Source: Anaerolineales bacterium (GTDB lineage Bacteria > Chloroflexota > Anaerolineae > UBA7937). From it: a DNA stretch of 5,274 nucleotides. Shown here piece by piece: positions 1-5,112 of the stretch; the first letter of the stretch is position 1; each line of letters opens with the position of its first letter. A program made the translations under genes and the position numbers. The DNA lies in the NCBI GenBank assembly GCA_030593425.1, contig JAUVHF010000122.1:1-5274 (forward strand). The letters run 5' to 3'. The notes beneath the pieces are model-generated. The model saw only the letters and a list, made by a program, of their open reading frames with translations, was not told the DNA's origin and did no database searches.

Positions 1-1
1 C

Positions 2-1507
2 GTGGCCGCCCGCAGCTATGGTTGGTACTATATCCTCAATAACCATCGCATCCGGTCCGACAGATGGGAGATCACGGATTGGACGGGGGACCAATGTATC
101 CGCCCCGAGGATTTCCCTGAGGTCAACGCCGCCGTGGATGCCACCTGGGGACAATATCTCTGGCACAACGACTGGGATGACGGAGAGCCTCCTGTGGACT
201 CGCCCATCATCGCCATGTACAGTGCAAACAATGGCGATCCTACCCGAACTCGCGATGACCTTCCCAGCAAGTTCCCCTATCTCCAGGCCGTCAACGACCT
301 CGTCTGTTTTGGCCATGCTCGATACGGCCATGGCTGGGGGCTCTCCCAGGTAGGTGCACAGCGCTGGGCCTCCTGGCACGGCTGGAACTACCAGCAGATC
401 CTCACTCACTACTATACGGATGTCACCGTGGAGGCCCCAGCGGAGTCGGGAGGCGACTTGAAACCGCCCCTGGCCAGTGTAGTCCTCCCCTGGTCGGATT
501 TCTACCTCACCACCGATCGGACACTCATCTTGGCCAATGCCAGTGATGGGAACAGCGGCATGAAACAAGTCGATTTCTGGGCCCTCTATGACGATGGGGG
601 GGGCATAAATTGGCACCATCTGGCCACCGATACCGAGGGGCGCGATGGCTGGAGTTATCTGTGGGACCTCTCATCCCTACCCAATCAGCCCCTTACCGAG
701 GAGGCTATCGAGATCGCCGCCATCGGCACCGACCAAGCGAATAACGTCGTTCAATACGACTCTAGCCTGGGGGCTTTTGTGGGCCTGGACCGAGTGGTTC
801 CCACCGGCATCGTAGGGACCTATCAGGATCCCGACGACCCCTCGACGGTGACCCTCTTGTTCTTCGCCTCCGATGAAGGAGGGAGCGGTTTGAAGGAGAT
901 GGCCTTTAGCCACAACTGGATATGGGAAGGAGAAGATCTCCCCCATCAAGCAAACTCGGGGGTCAAGATCTACGACCAGAGCGCCCTCAACGGGTATGCC
1001 TGGCGGGGCCGATCAGGAGTGGATAGTCCAGGATATTGGTTCGGCCCCTATACCCATCAATTGCCTACATATCGCCCCTATCGAGCCTACTTCCGCCTCA
1101 AGAGCGGAGATGTGACCACCACCGCTGAGGTGGCCATACTCGATGTGGTCGATAATTACGGCCAGAGCCTCTTAGGGCTCCTCCGCCTTCGGGGCATCGA
1201 TTTCCGGGAGCCAAACGTCTACCAAGAGTTCGGCGTCGACCTCGATTACAACTATGACCCCTCCGGCACCCCGGGGCTAGAGTTCCGCACTTACTTCACC
1301 GGCATCGCCGATCTGGCCTTGGATCGGGTGATGGTACTTACCTACCCGGAGCCCTACCAACAGGGTATATCTTCAGATGCAGAGGAGATACAGGATCTGC
1401 GGGTGAAGTTCATCGATGGAGGGGGCAACGTATCGGCAGATTCTATACCTACCCCTCTCACCCTGCCAAACAAATTCTATCTTCCTTTCGTCCTTAAGCA
1501 ACGGTAA
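2..1507 (+). CDS. SpoIID/LytB-domain secreted cell-wall protein with Ig-like and jelly-roll-like modules (5' end cut by window)
   Basis: Residues are numbered from the first full codon in the window. The start VAARSY matches the middle of the conserved SpoIID 'AxAVAARTY' motif, so GTG at base 2 is an internal Val and the signal peptide and expected catalytic Glu lie upstream. The SpoIID domain continues through YSANNGDPT (73-81) and GHGWGLSQVGAQ (109-120) to about 143 (ILTHYYTDV). Family members bind or cleave glycan strands of peptidoglycan (lytic transglycosylase in sporulating Firmicutes); here a cell-surface peptidoglycan role is inferred. About 350 residues of beta-rich modules follow: an Ig-like domain (about 155-262, with SDGNSGMKQVDF and a later GTDQANN), a second Ig-like start (about 266-305), a jelly-roll-like segment (about 355-447), then DLRVKFIDGGGNVS (465-478), which resembles an Ig-like end. 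The protein closes with NKFYLPFVLKQR, a tail that I recall from Chloroflexota secreted proteins. SpoIID assignment is firm; module boundaries are approximate. Confidence 0.85.
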   Translation: MAARSYGWYYILNNHRIRSDRWEITDWTGDQCIRPEDFPEVNAAVDATWGQYLWHNDWDDGEPPVDSPIIAMYSANNGDPTRTRDDLPSKFPYLQAVNDLVCFGHARYGHGWGLSQVGAQRWASWHGWNYQQILTHYYTDVTVEAPAESGGDLKPPLASVVLPWSDFYLTTDRTLILANASDGNSGMKQVDFWALYDDGGGINWHHLATDTEGRDGWSYLWDLSSLPNQPLTEEAIEIAAIGTDQANNVVQYDSSLGAFVGLDRVVPTGIVGTYQDPDDPSTVTLLFFASDEGGSGLKEMAFSHNWIWEGEDLPHQANSGVKIYDQSALNGYAWRGRSGVDSPGYWFGPYTHQLPTYRPYRAYFRLKSGDVTTTAEVAILDVVDNYGQSLLGLLRLRGIDFREPNVYQEFGVDLDYNYDPSGTPGLEFRTYFTGIADLALDRVMVLTYPEPYQQGISSDAEEIQDLRVKFIDGGGNVSADSIPTPLTLPNKFYLPFVLKQR

Positions 1508-1511
1508 GGAG
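1506..1511 (+). promoter_or_regulatory. Shine-Dalgarno of rsmI, overlapping the upstream stop codon
   Basis: AAGGAG shares its first two bases with the TAA stop (1505-1507) of the SpoIID gene and sits only 2 nt before the ATG at 1514, closer than usual. The stop is in the same frame as rsmI and 6 nt upstream, so rsmI cannot start earlier. The family motif begins at residue 4, so it does not start later either. Coupled termination and re-initiation is the likely mode of translation (inference). Confidence 0.6.
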
Positions 1512-1513
1512 CA

Positions 1514-2371
1514 ATGGGCACCCTTTATCTAGTGGCCACACCGATAGGCAACTTGGAGGACATAACCTTGAGGGCCCTCCGCACCCTTCGGGAGGTGGAT
1601 CTTATCGCTTGTGAGGATACCCGACGTACCGGAAGGCTCCTGGCCCGCTACGAGATCGAAACCCCCCTCATCAGTTATTACGAGCACAACAAACTCACCA
1701 AACTGGGCTATATCCTCGATATCTTGCAGACGAAAGATGTAGCCCTGGTCTCCGAGGCCGGCATGCCCGGCATCTCGGACCCCGGCTACGAACTGGTGCG
1801 CGCCGCCATCTCCGCCGGTATCGCTATGGTCCCCATCCCTGGCCCCTCGGCCCCCATCGTCGCCCTAGCCGTCTCCGGGCTCCCCACGGACGGTTTCGTC
1901 TATTTAGGCTTCTTGCCTCGTCGGAGGCAAGAGCGCCGCCGCTTCCTCCAGGCTATCGCCAGGGAAAGACGAACTCTCGTGGCCTTTGAAGCGCCCCATC
2001 GGTTGCTGACTAGCCTAGAGGATATAGAAGAGGTCTTAGGCGATAGAGAGATGACCCTCGCCCGGGAACTCACCAAATTGCATGAGGAGGTTATCCGGGG
2101 GAGCGTCTCTCATGTGCGAGCCCATTTCAAAGAGGTACGCCCTCGGGGGGAGTTCACCCTGGTCATCGCCGGGGCGAAGGAGAAGGCCTGGGAGAAGGAG
2201 AAGGTCAGGGAGGCGCTGAGAGAACTGCGGACTGAAGGGGTATCCGGCCGAGAGGCGACGAAAGAGGTGGCCGAACTGAGCGGCCATCCCCGAAGCGAGG
2301 TCTACAAGATCTGGCTCGACCTAGTGAACAAAGGAAAGGTCCCAGGAGGTTCCAATGATCGATCTCGATGA
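1514..2371 (+). CDS. rsmI: 16S rRNA (cytidine(1402)-2'-O)-methyltransferase RsmI
   Basis: RsmI uses S-adenosylmethionine to 2'-O-methylate C1402 (E. coli numbering) in the decoding centre of 16S rRNA, tuning P-site fidelity; it is cytosolic. The 285 residues match the full family length. Visible motifs of the tetrapyrrole-methylase fold are LYLVATPIGNLEDIT (4-18), EDTR (34-37), the SAM-pocket stretch VSEAGMPGISDPG (79-91), PIPGPSA (107-113), GLP-x-x-GF (122-128), FEAPHRL (158-164), ARELTKLHEE (183-192) and GEFTLVIAG (212-220). A basic helical tail (about 226-275) corresponds to the RsmI C-terminal HTH-like domain. The pocket reads SEAGMP where the common form is SDAGTP; I believe this is a lineage variant rather than a defect. 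The gene begins 6 nt after the SpoIID gene and overlaps the PGI/PMI start by 17 nt in another frame, so it is in the same operon. Identification is firm. Confidence 0.96.
   Translation: MGTLYLVATPIGNLEDITLRALRTLREVDLIACEDTRRTGRLLARYEIETPLISYYEHNKLTKLGYILDILQTKDVALVSEAGMPGISDPGYELVRAAISAGIAMVPIPGPSAPIVALAVSGLPTDGFVYLGFLPRRRQERRRFLQAIARERRTLVAFEAPHRLLTSLEDIEEVLGDREMTLARELTKLHEEVIRGSVSHVRAHFKEVRPRGEFTLVIAGAKEKAWEKEKVREALRELRTEGVSGREATKEVAELSGHPRSEVYKIWLDLVNKGKVPGGSNDRSR
2344..2349 (+). promoter_or_regulatory. Shine-Dalgarno of the PGI/PMI gene inside rsmI
   Basis: A full AGGAGG lies 5 nt before the ATG at 2355, inside the last codons of rsmI. It is the best-formed ribosome site in the window. 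It fixes the start of the isomerase gene within the 3' end of rsmI and lets that gene be translated efficiently despite the 17-nt overlap. Confidence 0.8.
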
Positions 2372-3404
2372 TGTCGGTGCCCTGAAAAGAAACGACCCTC
2401 AAGGCATGGGAGAACGGATCGCCGAGTTGCCCTGGCAGTGCCGCCAGGCCTGGGAGATCATCGAAGGTCAGCACTTCCCCACCGACTATGCCCAGGCTGA
2501 TAGTGTGGTCATCTTGGGCATGGGGGGCTCGGCCATAGGGGGGGATTTAGTTCGTACCCTGGTTAGAGATCTATGCCCAGTGCCCATCTTCGTCAATCGA
2601 GAGTACGATCTCCCTCGTTTCGTGGGCCAAGATACGCTGGTCATAGCCTCCAGCTACTCGGGAAATACCGAGGAGACGCTGGCCGCTTTCCGGGAGGCCT
2701 CGCGCCGAGGGGCCAAACTGTTAGCCCTCACCACCGATGGCAAGTTAGCCCAGATGGCTGAAAACCTCCTCACCTTCTCGTACGTTGCCCAGCCCAGGGC
2801 CGCTCTCGGCTTCTCTCTAATCATGCTTCTGGGTATCTTGACCGAACTCAGCTTCATCCCCGATCCCACACCAGATCTGGGAGAAGCGATAGAAGTGGTG
2901 GAGGGGGTGGGCAGCAAGGTGAGAGAAGGGGTCCCCACCTCCCAAAATCCGGCCAAGCGACTAGCCCTCCTCCTCCAGGGCAAACTGCCCGTCATCTACG
3001 GGGCTCAGCATTTGGCACCGGTGGCTCGCCGCTGGAAGGGACAGTTCAACGAAAACGGCAAATGCTTCGCCTTCTTCGAGGTGCTCCCGGAACTCCATCA
3101 CAATACCGTGGAAGCCTTCCCCTACCTCGACGCATTGGCGGAAGAGGGCGTGATCTTGCTTCTCACCTCGCGGCTCTACCACTCCAGAAACATCCTCCGC
3201 TTCCAAGTGACCGAGGAGATGCTAGGCCGATATGGGATACCTCACTGGTCAATGGAGGCCCAAGGCAGAAGCCTTCTCTCCCAGGTCCTCTCGACCATTC
3301 ATTTCGGGGATTATGTGAGCCTATATCTCGCTGCCTTGCGAGGGGTGGACCCCTCCTCGGTGGAGACCATAGCCTATCTGAAGAAGCGGCTGGCCCAGTC
3401 CTGA
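2355..3404 (+). CDS. Bifunctional phosphoglucose/phosphomannose isomerase (SIS-domain, archaeal-type PGI/PMI)
   Basis: It interconverts glucose-6-phosphate, or mannose-6-phosphate, with fructose-6-phosphate in the cytosol, linking glycolysis/gluconeogenesis to mannose and GDP-sugar supply. The 349 residues carry two SIS domains. The N-terminal one has GMGGSAIGGDL (55-65) and the phosphosugar-binding loop SSYSGNTEET (99-108). The C-terminal one has FNENGK (231-236) and ELHHN (246-250), and the end carries AYLKKRL (340-346). By recall of the Pyrobaculum enzyme, catalytic Glu203, His219 and Lys298 correspond to E233, H249 (same 16-residue spacing) and K343 or K344, so the active site appears complete. 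The protein is somewhat longer than the roughly 300-residue archaeal form, partly at the N-terminus (the SIS loop starts at about 55). The ATG is supported by AGGAGG 5 nt upstream. Mannose activity is inferred from the family only. The gene is the last of the first operon and is followed by an AT-rich intergenic region. Confidence 0.93.
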   Translation: MIDLDDVGALKRNDPQGMGERIAELPWQCRQAWEIIEGQHFPTDYAQADSVVILGMGGSAIGGDLVRTLVRDLCPVPIFVNREYDLPRFVGQDTLVIASSYSGNTEETLAAFREASRRGAKLLALTTDGKLAQMAENLLTFSYVAQPRAALGFSLIMLLGILTELSFIPDPTPDLGEAIEVVEGVGSKVREGVPTSQNPAKRLALLLQGKLPVIYGAQHLAPVARRWKGQFNENGKCFAFFEVLPELHHNTVEAFPYLDALAEEGVILLLTSRLYHSRNILRFQVTEEMLGRYGIPHWSMEAQGRSLLSQVLSTIHFGDYVSLYLAALRGVDPSSVETIAYLKKRLAQS

Positions 3405-3460
3405 CGACCTATGTTCAACTAGATATACCCTTTTCCACTATGGGCATAATTCTTTCTTCC

Positions 3461-3483
3461 CTACCCTAGTGGGTGGTTCATTT
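3461..3483 (+). terminator. Weak terminator-like hairpin after the PGI/PMI gene
   Basis: CTACCC (3461-3466) pairs with GGGTGG (3471-3476, one G-U pair) around the tetraloop TAGT and is followed by TTCATTT. The stem is short and the T tract is interrupted, so termination would be leaky. It is the only reasonable candidate for ending the first operon before the next promoter. Confidence 0.35.
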
Positions 3484-3503
3484 CAAGTCCTGGCAATCGC
3501 CAA

Positions 3504-3517
3504 TGTTATGAATAACA
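3504..3517. repeat. Perfect 6-2-6 palindrome, possible operator
   Basis: TGTTAT-GA-ATAACA is a perfect inverted repeat with a 2-nt centre, about 80 bp upstream of the -35 box of the SWIM-gene promoter. The size suits a dimeric helix-turn-helix regulator. Its distance from the promoter suggests an activator or looping site rather than a simple blocking operator. Just before it is a second small inverted repeat, TGGC-AATC-GCCA (3491-3502). No regulator can be named. Confidence 0.3.
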
Positions 3518-3595
3518 CCGATACTAATGATGGCTTTTAGCCCAGAACCTTAACCATCTACGATATCGGCAAAAGGTGAAAATCGGGAGTTCGAC

Positions 3596-3624
3596 TTGAC
3601 AGGCTGAAAGAAGAAAGTTAAACT
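3596..3624 (+). promoter_or_regulatory. Sigma-70-type promoter for the SWIM zinc-finger gene
   Basis: A consensus -35 box TTGACA (3596-3601) is separated by exactly 17 bp from TAAACT (3619-3624), which matches 4 of 6 bases of the -10 consensus. The sequence just upstream is A-rich (3571-3582). Transcription would start near 3631, giving a leader of about 110 nt before the ATG at 3740. It fits a separately transcribed unit after the first operon. Confidence 0.6.
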
Positions 3625-3688
3625 TGTGACAGTAGATCCAGAGAGGACGGCTACGCGATTGCACCTGCCGACTAGAAGTAGAGGGCTG

Positions 3689-3718
3689 AACACCGAGGAG
3701 CGAGACTGCCTTGGTGTT
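3689..3718 (+). promoter_or_regulatory. Leader hairpin 1, possible attenuator
   Basis: AACACCGAGG (3689-3698) pairs over 10 positions, one of them G-U, with CCTTGGTGTT (3709-3718) around a 10-nt loop. It is followed by a pyrimidine tract TTTCCTTTT (3717-3725), the layout of an intrinsic terminator placed just before the ribosome site of the SWIM gene. It could act as an attenuator or as a stabilising leader fold; the tract is broken by CC, which weakens the terminator reading. Confidence 0.45.
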
Positions 3719-3733
3719 TCCTTTTGAAAAGGA
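3719..3733 (+). promoter_or_regulatory. Leader hairpin 2, enclosing the Shine-Dalgarno of the SWIM gene
   Basis: TCCTTTTGAAAAGGA is a perfect inverted repeat centred on 3726. In RNA it can form a 5-bp stem with a 5-nt loop, pairing an anti-SD UCCUU with the AAGGA of the ribosome site AAGGAG (3729-3734), which lies 5 nt before the ATG at 3740. It abuts hairpin 1 with no gap, so the two could stack coaxially. The short, AU-rich stem implies weak, adjustable sequestration. Confidence 0.45.
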
Positions 3734-3739
3734 GTAACA

Positions 3740-3985
3740 ATGAATTCGGGGATGATAGGCAAGATCCAAAAGTCGAAGCGGTACGCCGAGGAGCGCCACA
3801 GGATAAGGTTCGATGAATTCGAGGTCACCCTAGAGGGGAACCATGCCACCCACCTGGTCTCCTTCCAGGGAGGGAAATGGAGTTGCGATTGCGGCTTCTT
3901 CGCCCGTCGGGGGGTTTGCAGCCATACGATGGCCTTGGAACGGGTATTGGGAGAGATGCTCTCTTCAGAGAAAAGTACAGGTTGA
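3740..3985 (+). CDS. Small SWIM zinc-finger protein, function unknown
   Basis: The 81-residue protein contains the SWIM pattern CxC-x8-CxH with C49, C51, C60 and H62, preceded by a strand-rich stretch (about 24-47, ending GGKWS) and followed by a helix (MALERVLGEML, 64-74). This is the usual beta-beta-alpha layout. SWIM domains bind one zinc ion and are known in SWI2/SNF2 ATPases, MuDR-type transposases and MEKK1 as DNA- or protein-binding units. Here the domain stands alone with a basic N-terminus (KIQKSKRYAEERHRIR, 8-23), so a nucleic-acid or partner-binding adaptor is possible but not shown. ATG 3740 is chosen because AAGGAG lies 5 nt upstream; ATG 3752 is a weaker alternative. The gene has its own promoter, structured leader and terminator, so it seems monocistronic. 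The zinc motif is clear; the role is unknown. Confidence 0.82.
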   Translation: MNSGMIGKIQKSKRYAEERHRIRFDEFEVTLEGNHATHLVSFQGGKWSCDCGFFARRGVCSHTMALERVLGEMLSSEKSTG

Positions 3986-4012
3986 AGGGAAGTCCCCAAG
4001 AGTAGAAACCTC

Positions 4013-4043
4013 GAGCGAGGACGATGCATCCTCGCTCTCTTTG
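4013..4043 (+). terminator. Strong intrinsic-type terminator after the SWIM gene
   Basis: GAGCGAGGA (4013-4021) and TCCTCGCTC (4029-4037) form a perfect 9-bp GC-rich stem around a 7-nt loop, followed by TCTTTG. It lies 27 nt after the SWIM stop codon. The T tract is modest, but the stem is the strongest hairpin that I saw in the window. A farther-upstream ATG in frame with the next gene (4024) falls in its loop, which argues against that start. Confidence 0.65.
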
Positions 4044-4048
4044 TGGGC

Positions 4049-4078
4049 TTGGCTTTTCTTCCCCTTTTCGGGTAAGAT
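4049..4078 (+). promoter_or_regulatory. Possible promoter giving a leaderless or near-leaderless transcript
   Basis: TTGGCT (4049-4054) and TAAGAT (4073-4078) each match 4 of 6 consensus bases with an 18-bp spacer. The -10-like box ends 8 nt before the ATG at 4087, so transcription would begin at or very near the start codon. The only ribosome site there is a poor AGG (4080-4082). The location just after a terminator fits the start of a new operon. Confidence 0.4.
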
Positions 4079-4086
4079 TAGGTGCC

Positions 4087-5112
4087 ATGAGAAGAAGCCT
4101 CCGTTTTTGGCTAGGGGTATTCATCAGCCTTCTCTTCCTCTATTTCGCCCTTAGGGGGCAGAGATTAGACGAGGTAGGAGAGGCCATTAAGGAGGCCAAC
4201 TATTGGTGGCTCATCCCCGCCGTGGCGGTCTACTTTGTGGCCGTCATCTTGCGAACCTACCGCTGGCATTTCCTCCTCCGCCCCATAAAGGTCATCCCCC
4301 TGAGAAACCTCTTCCCGGTAGTGGTGATAGGGTATATGGGGAACAATATCTTCCCCCTGCGTGCCGGGGAGTTGATCCGGGCCTATGTCCTCAAAAGGAA
4401 TGAGGCCGTTAGCGCCACCGCCAGCCTAGCCACCATCATCGTGGAGCGGATCTTCGATGGTATCACCATGCTCATCTTCGTCTTCGCTATCCTGCCCCTG
4501 GTCCCGGCCAACGAGACGCTTCGCCAAGTCATCCCCTTCGCCAGCCTCCTCTTCTTTGGGGCCCTTTTCGTCTTCTTGCTCATCGCCTCCTCTCCAGAGA
4601 GGTTCAAGCGAACCTACGAATGGTTCATCAGCCACCTAATCCCTCATCGCTTTCAGGAACCGGCGGGGGGGTTACTAGACAGATTCATTGAGGGGCTGGA
4701 GGTCTTACGTCGTGGGCAAGAGATCCTTCTCGTGCTGGTGATCTCCGTGGCCCTCTGGCTGGTGGAGTCAGCCAAATACTGGTTCGTCATGCAAGGCTTC
4801 CCTTTCCAGAGGCCTTTCTACGTCTTGGTTTTCACCACGGCCATAGTCAATTTGGCCACTACCATCCCCTCCACGCCGGGGTACCTGGGCACCTTCGAGT
4901 TGACGGGCATCTGGAGTCTGCGCCTCTTCGGAGTGGCGCAAAAAGTGGCTACCAGTTTCATCCTCGTCTTACACGCCGCCCTCTGGTTCCCCGTCACCGC
5001 CCTGGGGTTCTTTTTTATGTGGCGAGAGAGTCTCACCTGGCGGGAGATCGAAACCTTTCGTCAAAGACCAATGGAGAGAAGGGTTGAGGTTCCCTTGGGA
5101 GGGGACGAGTGA
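4087..5112 (+). CDS. Lysylphosphatidylglycerol synthase TM-region / flippase-like integral membrane protein
   Basis: This 341-residue polytopic protein belongs to the UPF0104 / LPG synthase TM-region family, whose members are related to the flippase part of MprF and to archaeal AglD. Family motifs are GYMGNNIFPLRAGELIRAY (82-100), ERIFDGITM (120-128) and PSTPGYLGTFE (251-261). About eight or nine hydrophobic segments are visible, for instance 7-23, 38-56, 72-90, 125-139, 150-167, 204-216, 224-250 and 280-301. There is no soluble aminoacyl-transferase domain, so it is not a full MprF; movement or handling of a lipid or polyprenyl-linked substrate is inferred. An upstream in-frame ATG at 4024 would add 21 residues that start inside the terminator loop and lack family resemblance, so 4087 is preferred. 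The stop overlaps the next start (TGATG), indicating translational coupling to the FAD oxidoreductase gene. Substrate unknown. Confidence 0.88.
   Translation: MRRSLRFWLGVFISLLFLYFALRGQRLDEVGEAIKEANYWWLIPAVAVYFVAVILRTYRWHFLLRPIKVIPLRNLFPVVVIGYMGNNIFPLRAGELIRAYVLKRNEAVSATASLATIIVERIFDGITMLIFVFAILPLVPANETLRQVIPFASLLFFGALFVFLLIASSPERFKRTYEWFISHLIPHRFQEPAGGLLDRFIEGLEVLRRGQEILLVLVISVALWLVESAKYWFVMQGFPFQRPFYVLVFTTAIVNLATTIPSTPGYLGTFELTGIWSLRLFGVAQKVATSFILVLHAALWFPVTALGFFFMWRESLTWREIETFRQRPMERRVEVPLGGDE

Larger units (their letters stand above)
3405..3739 (+). other. 335-nt intergenic regulatory region, no protein gene
   Basis: This stretch is clearly more AT-rich than the flanking genes and has no convincing coding frame on either strand. 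It holds, in order, a weak terminator-like hairpin (3461-3476), a perfect palindrome (3504-3517), an 8-bp palindrome CGATATCG (3561-3568), a sigma-70-like promoter (3596-3624) and a leader of about 110 nt ending in two adjacent hairpins before the SWIM gene. Each main element has its own entry. Confidence 0.7.

Noticed and set aside
2..4. GTG at base 2 as a true start codon
   Set aside because: The residues VAARSY are the interior of the SpoIID core motif, so the gene begins left of the window.
3062..3469. Plus-strand open frame of 135 codons overlapping the PGI/PMI gene
   Set aside because: It is an alternate-frame shadow of a gene with conserved catalytic motifs and has low-complexity, family-less translation.
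3547..3577. Inverted repeat ACCTT / AAGGT enclosing CGATATCG
   Set aside because: The outer stem is 5 bp with a 21-nt loop, and the inner 8-bp palindrome is short; neither is convincing as a structure or operator by itself.
3693..3795. Direct repeat CCGAGGAGCG at 3693-3702 and 3786-3795
   Set aside because: Several 10-base matches are expected by chance in a window of this size, and one copy is within codons of the SWIM gene.
3550..4029. Long minus-strand open frame of 159 codons across the intergenic region and the SWIM gene
   Set aside because: Its translation is Ser/Arg-rich with no recognisable motif, it lies antisense to a gene with a clear zinc motif and ribosome site, and it crosses the promoter and both leader hairpins.
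4024..4086. N-terminal extension of the flippase-like protein from ATG 4024
   Set aside because: It starts in the loop of a 9-bp terminator hairpin and adds residues unlike the family; ATG 4087 places the first membrane helix at the normal position.
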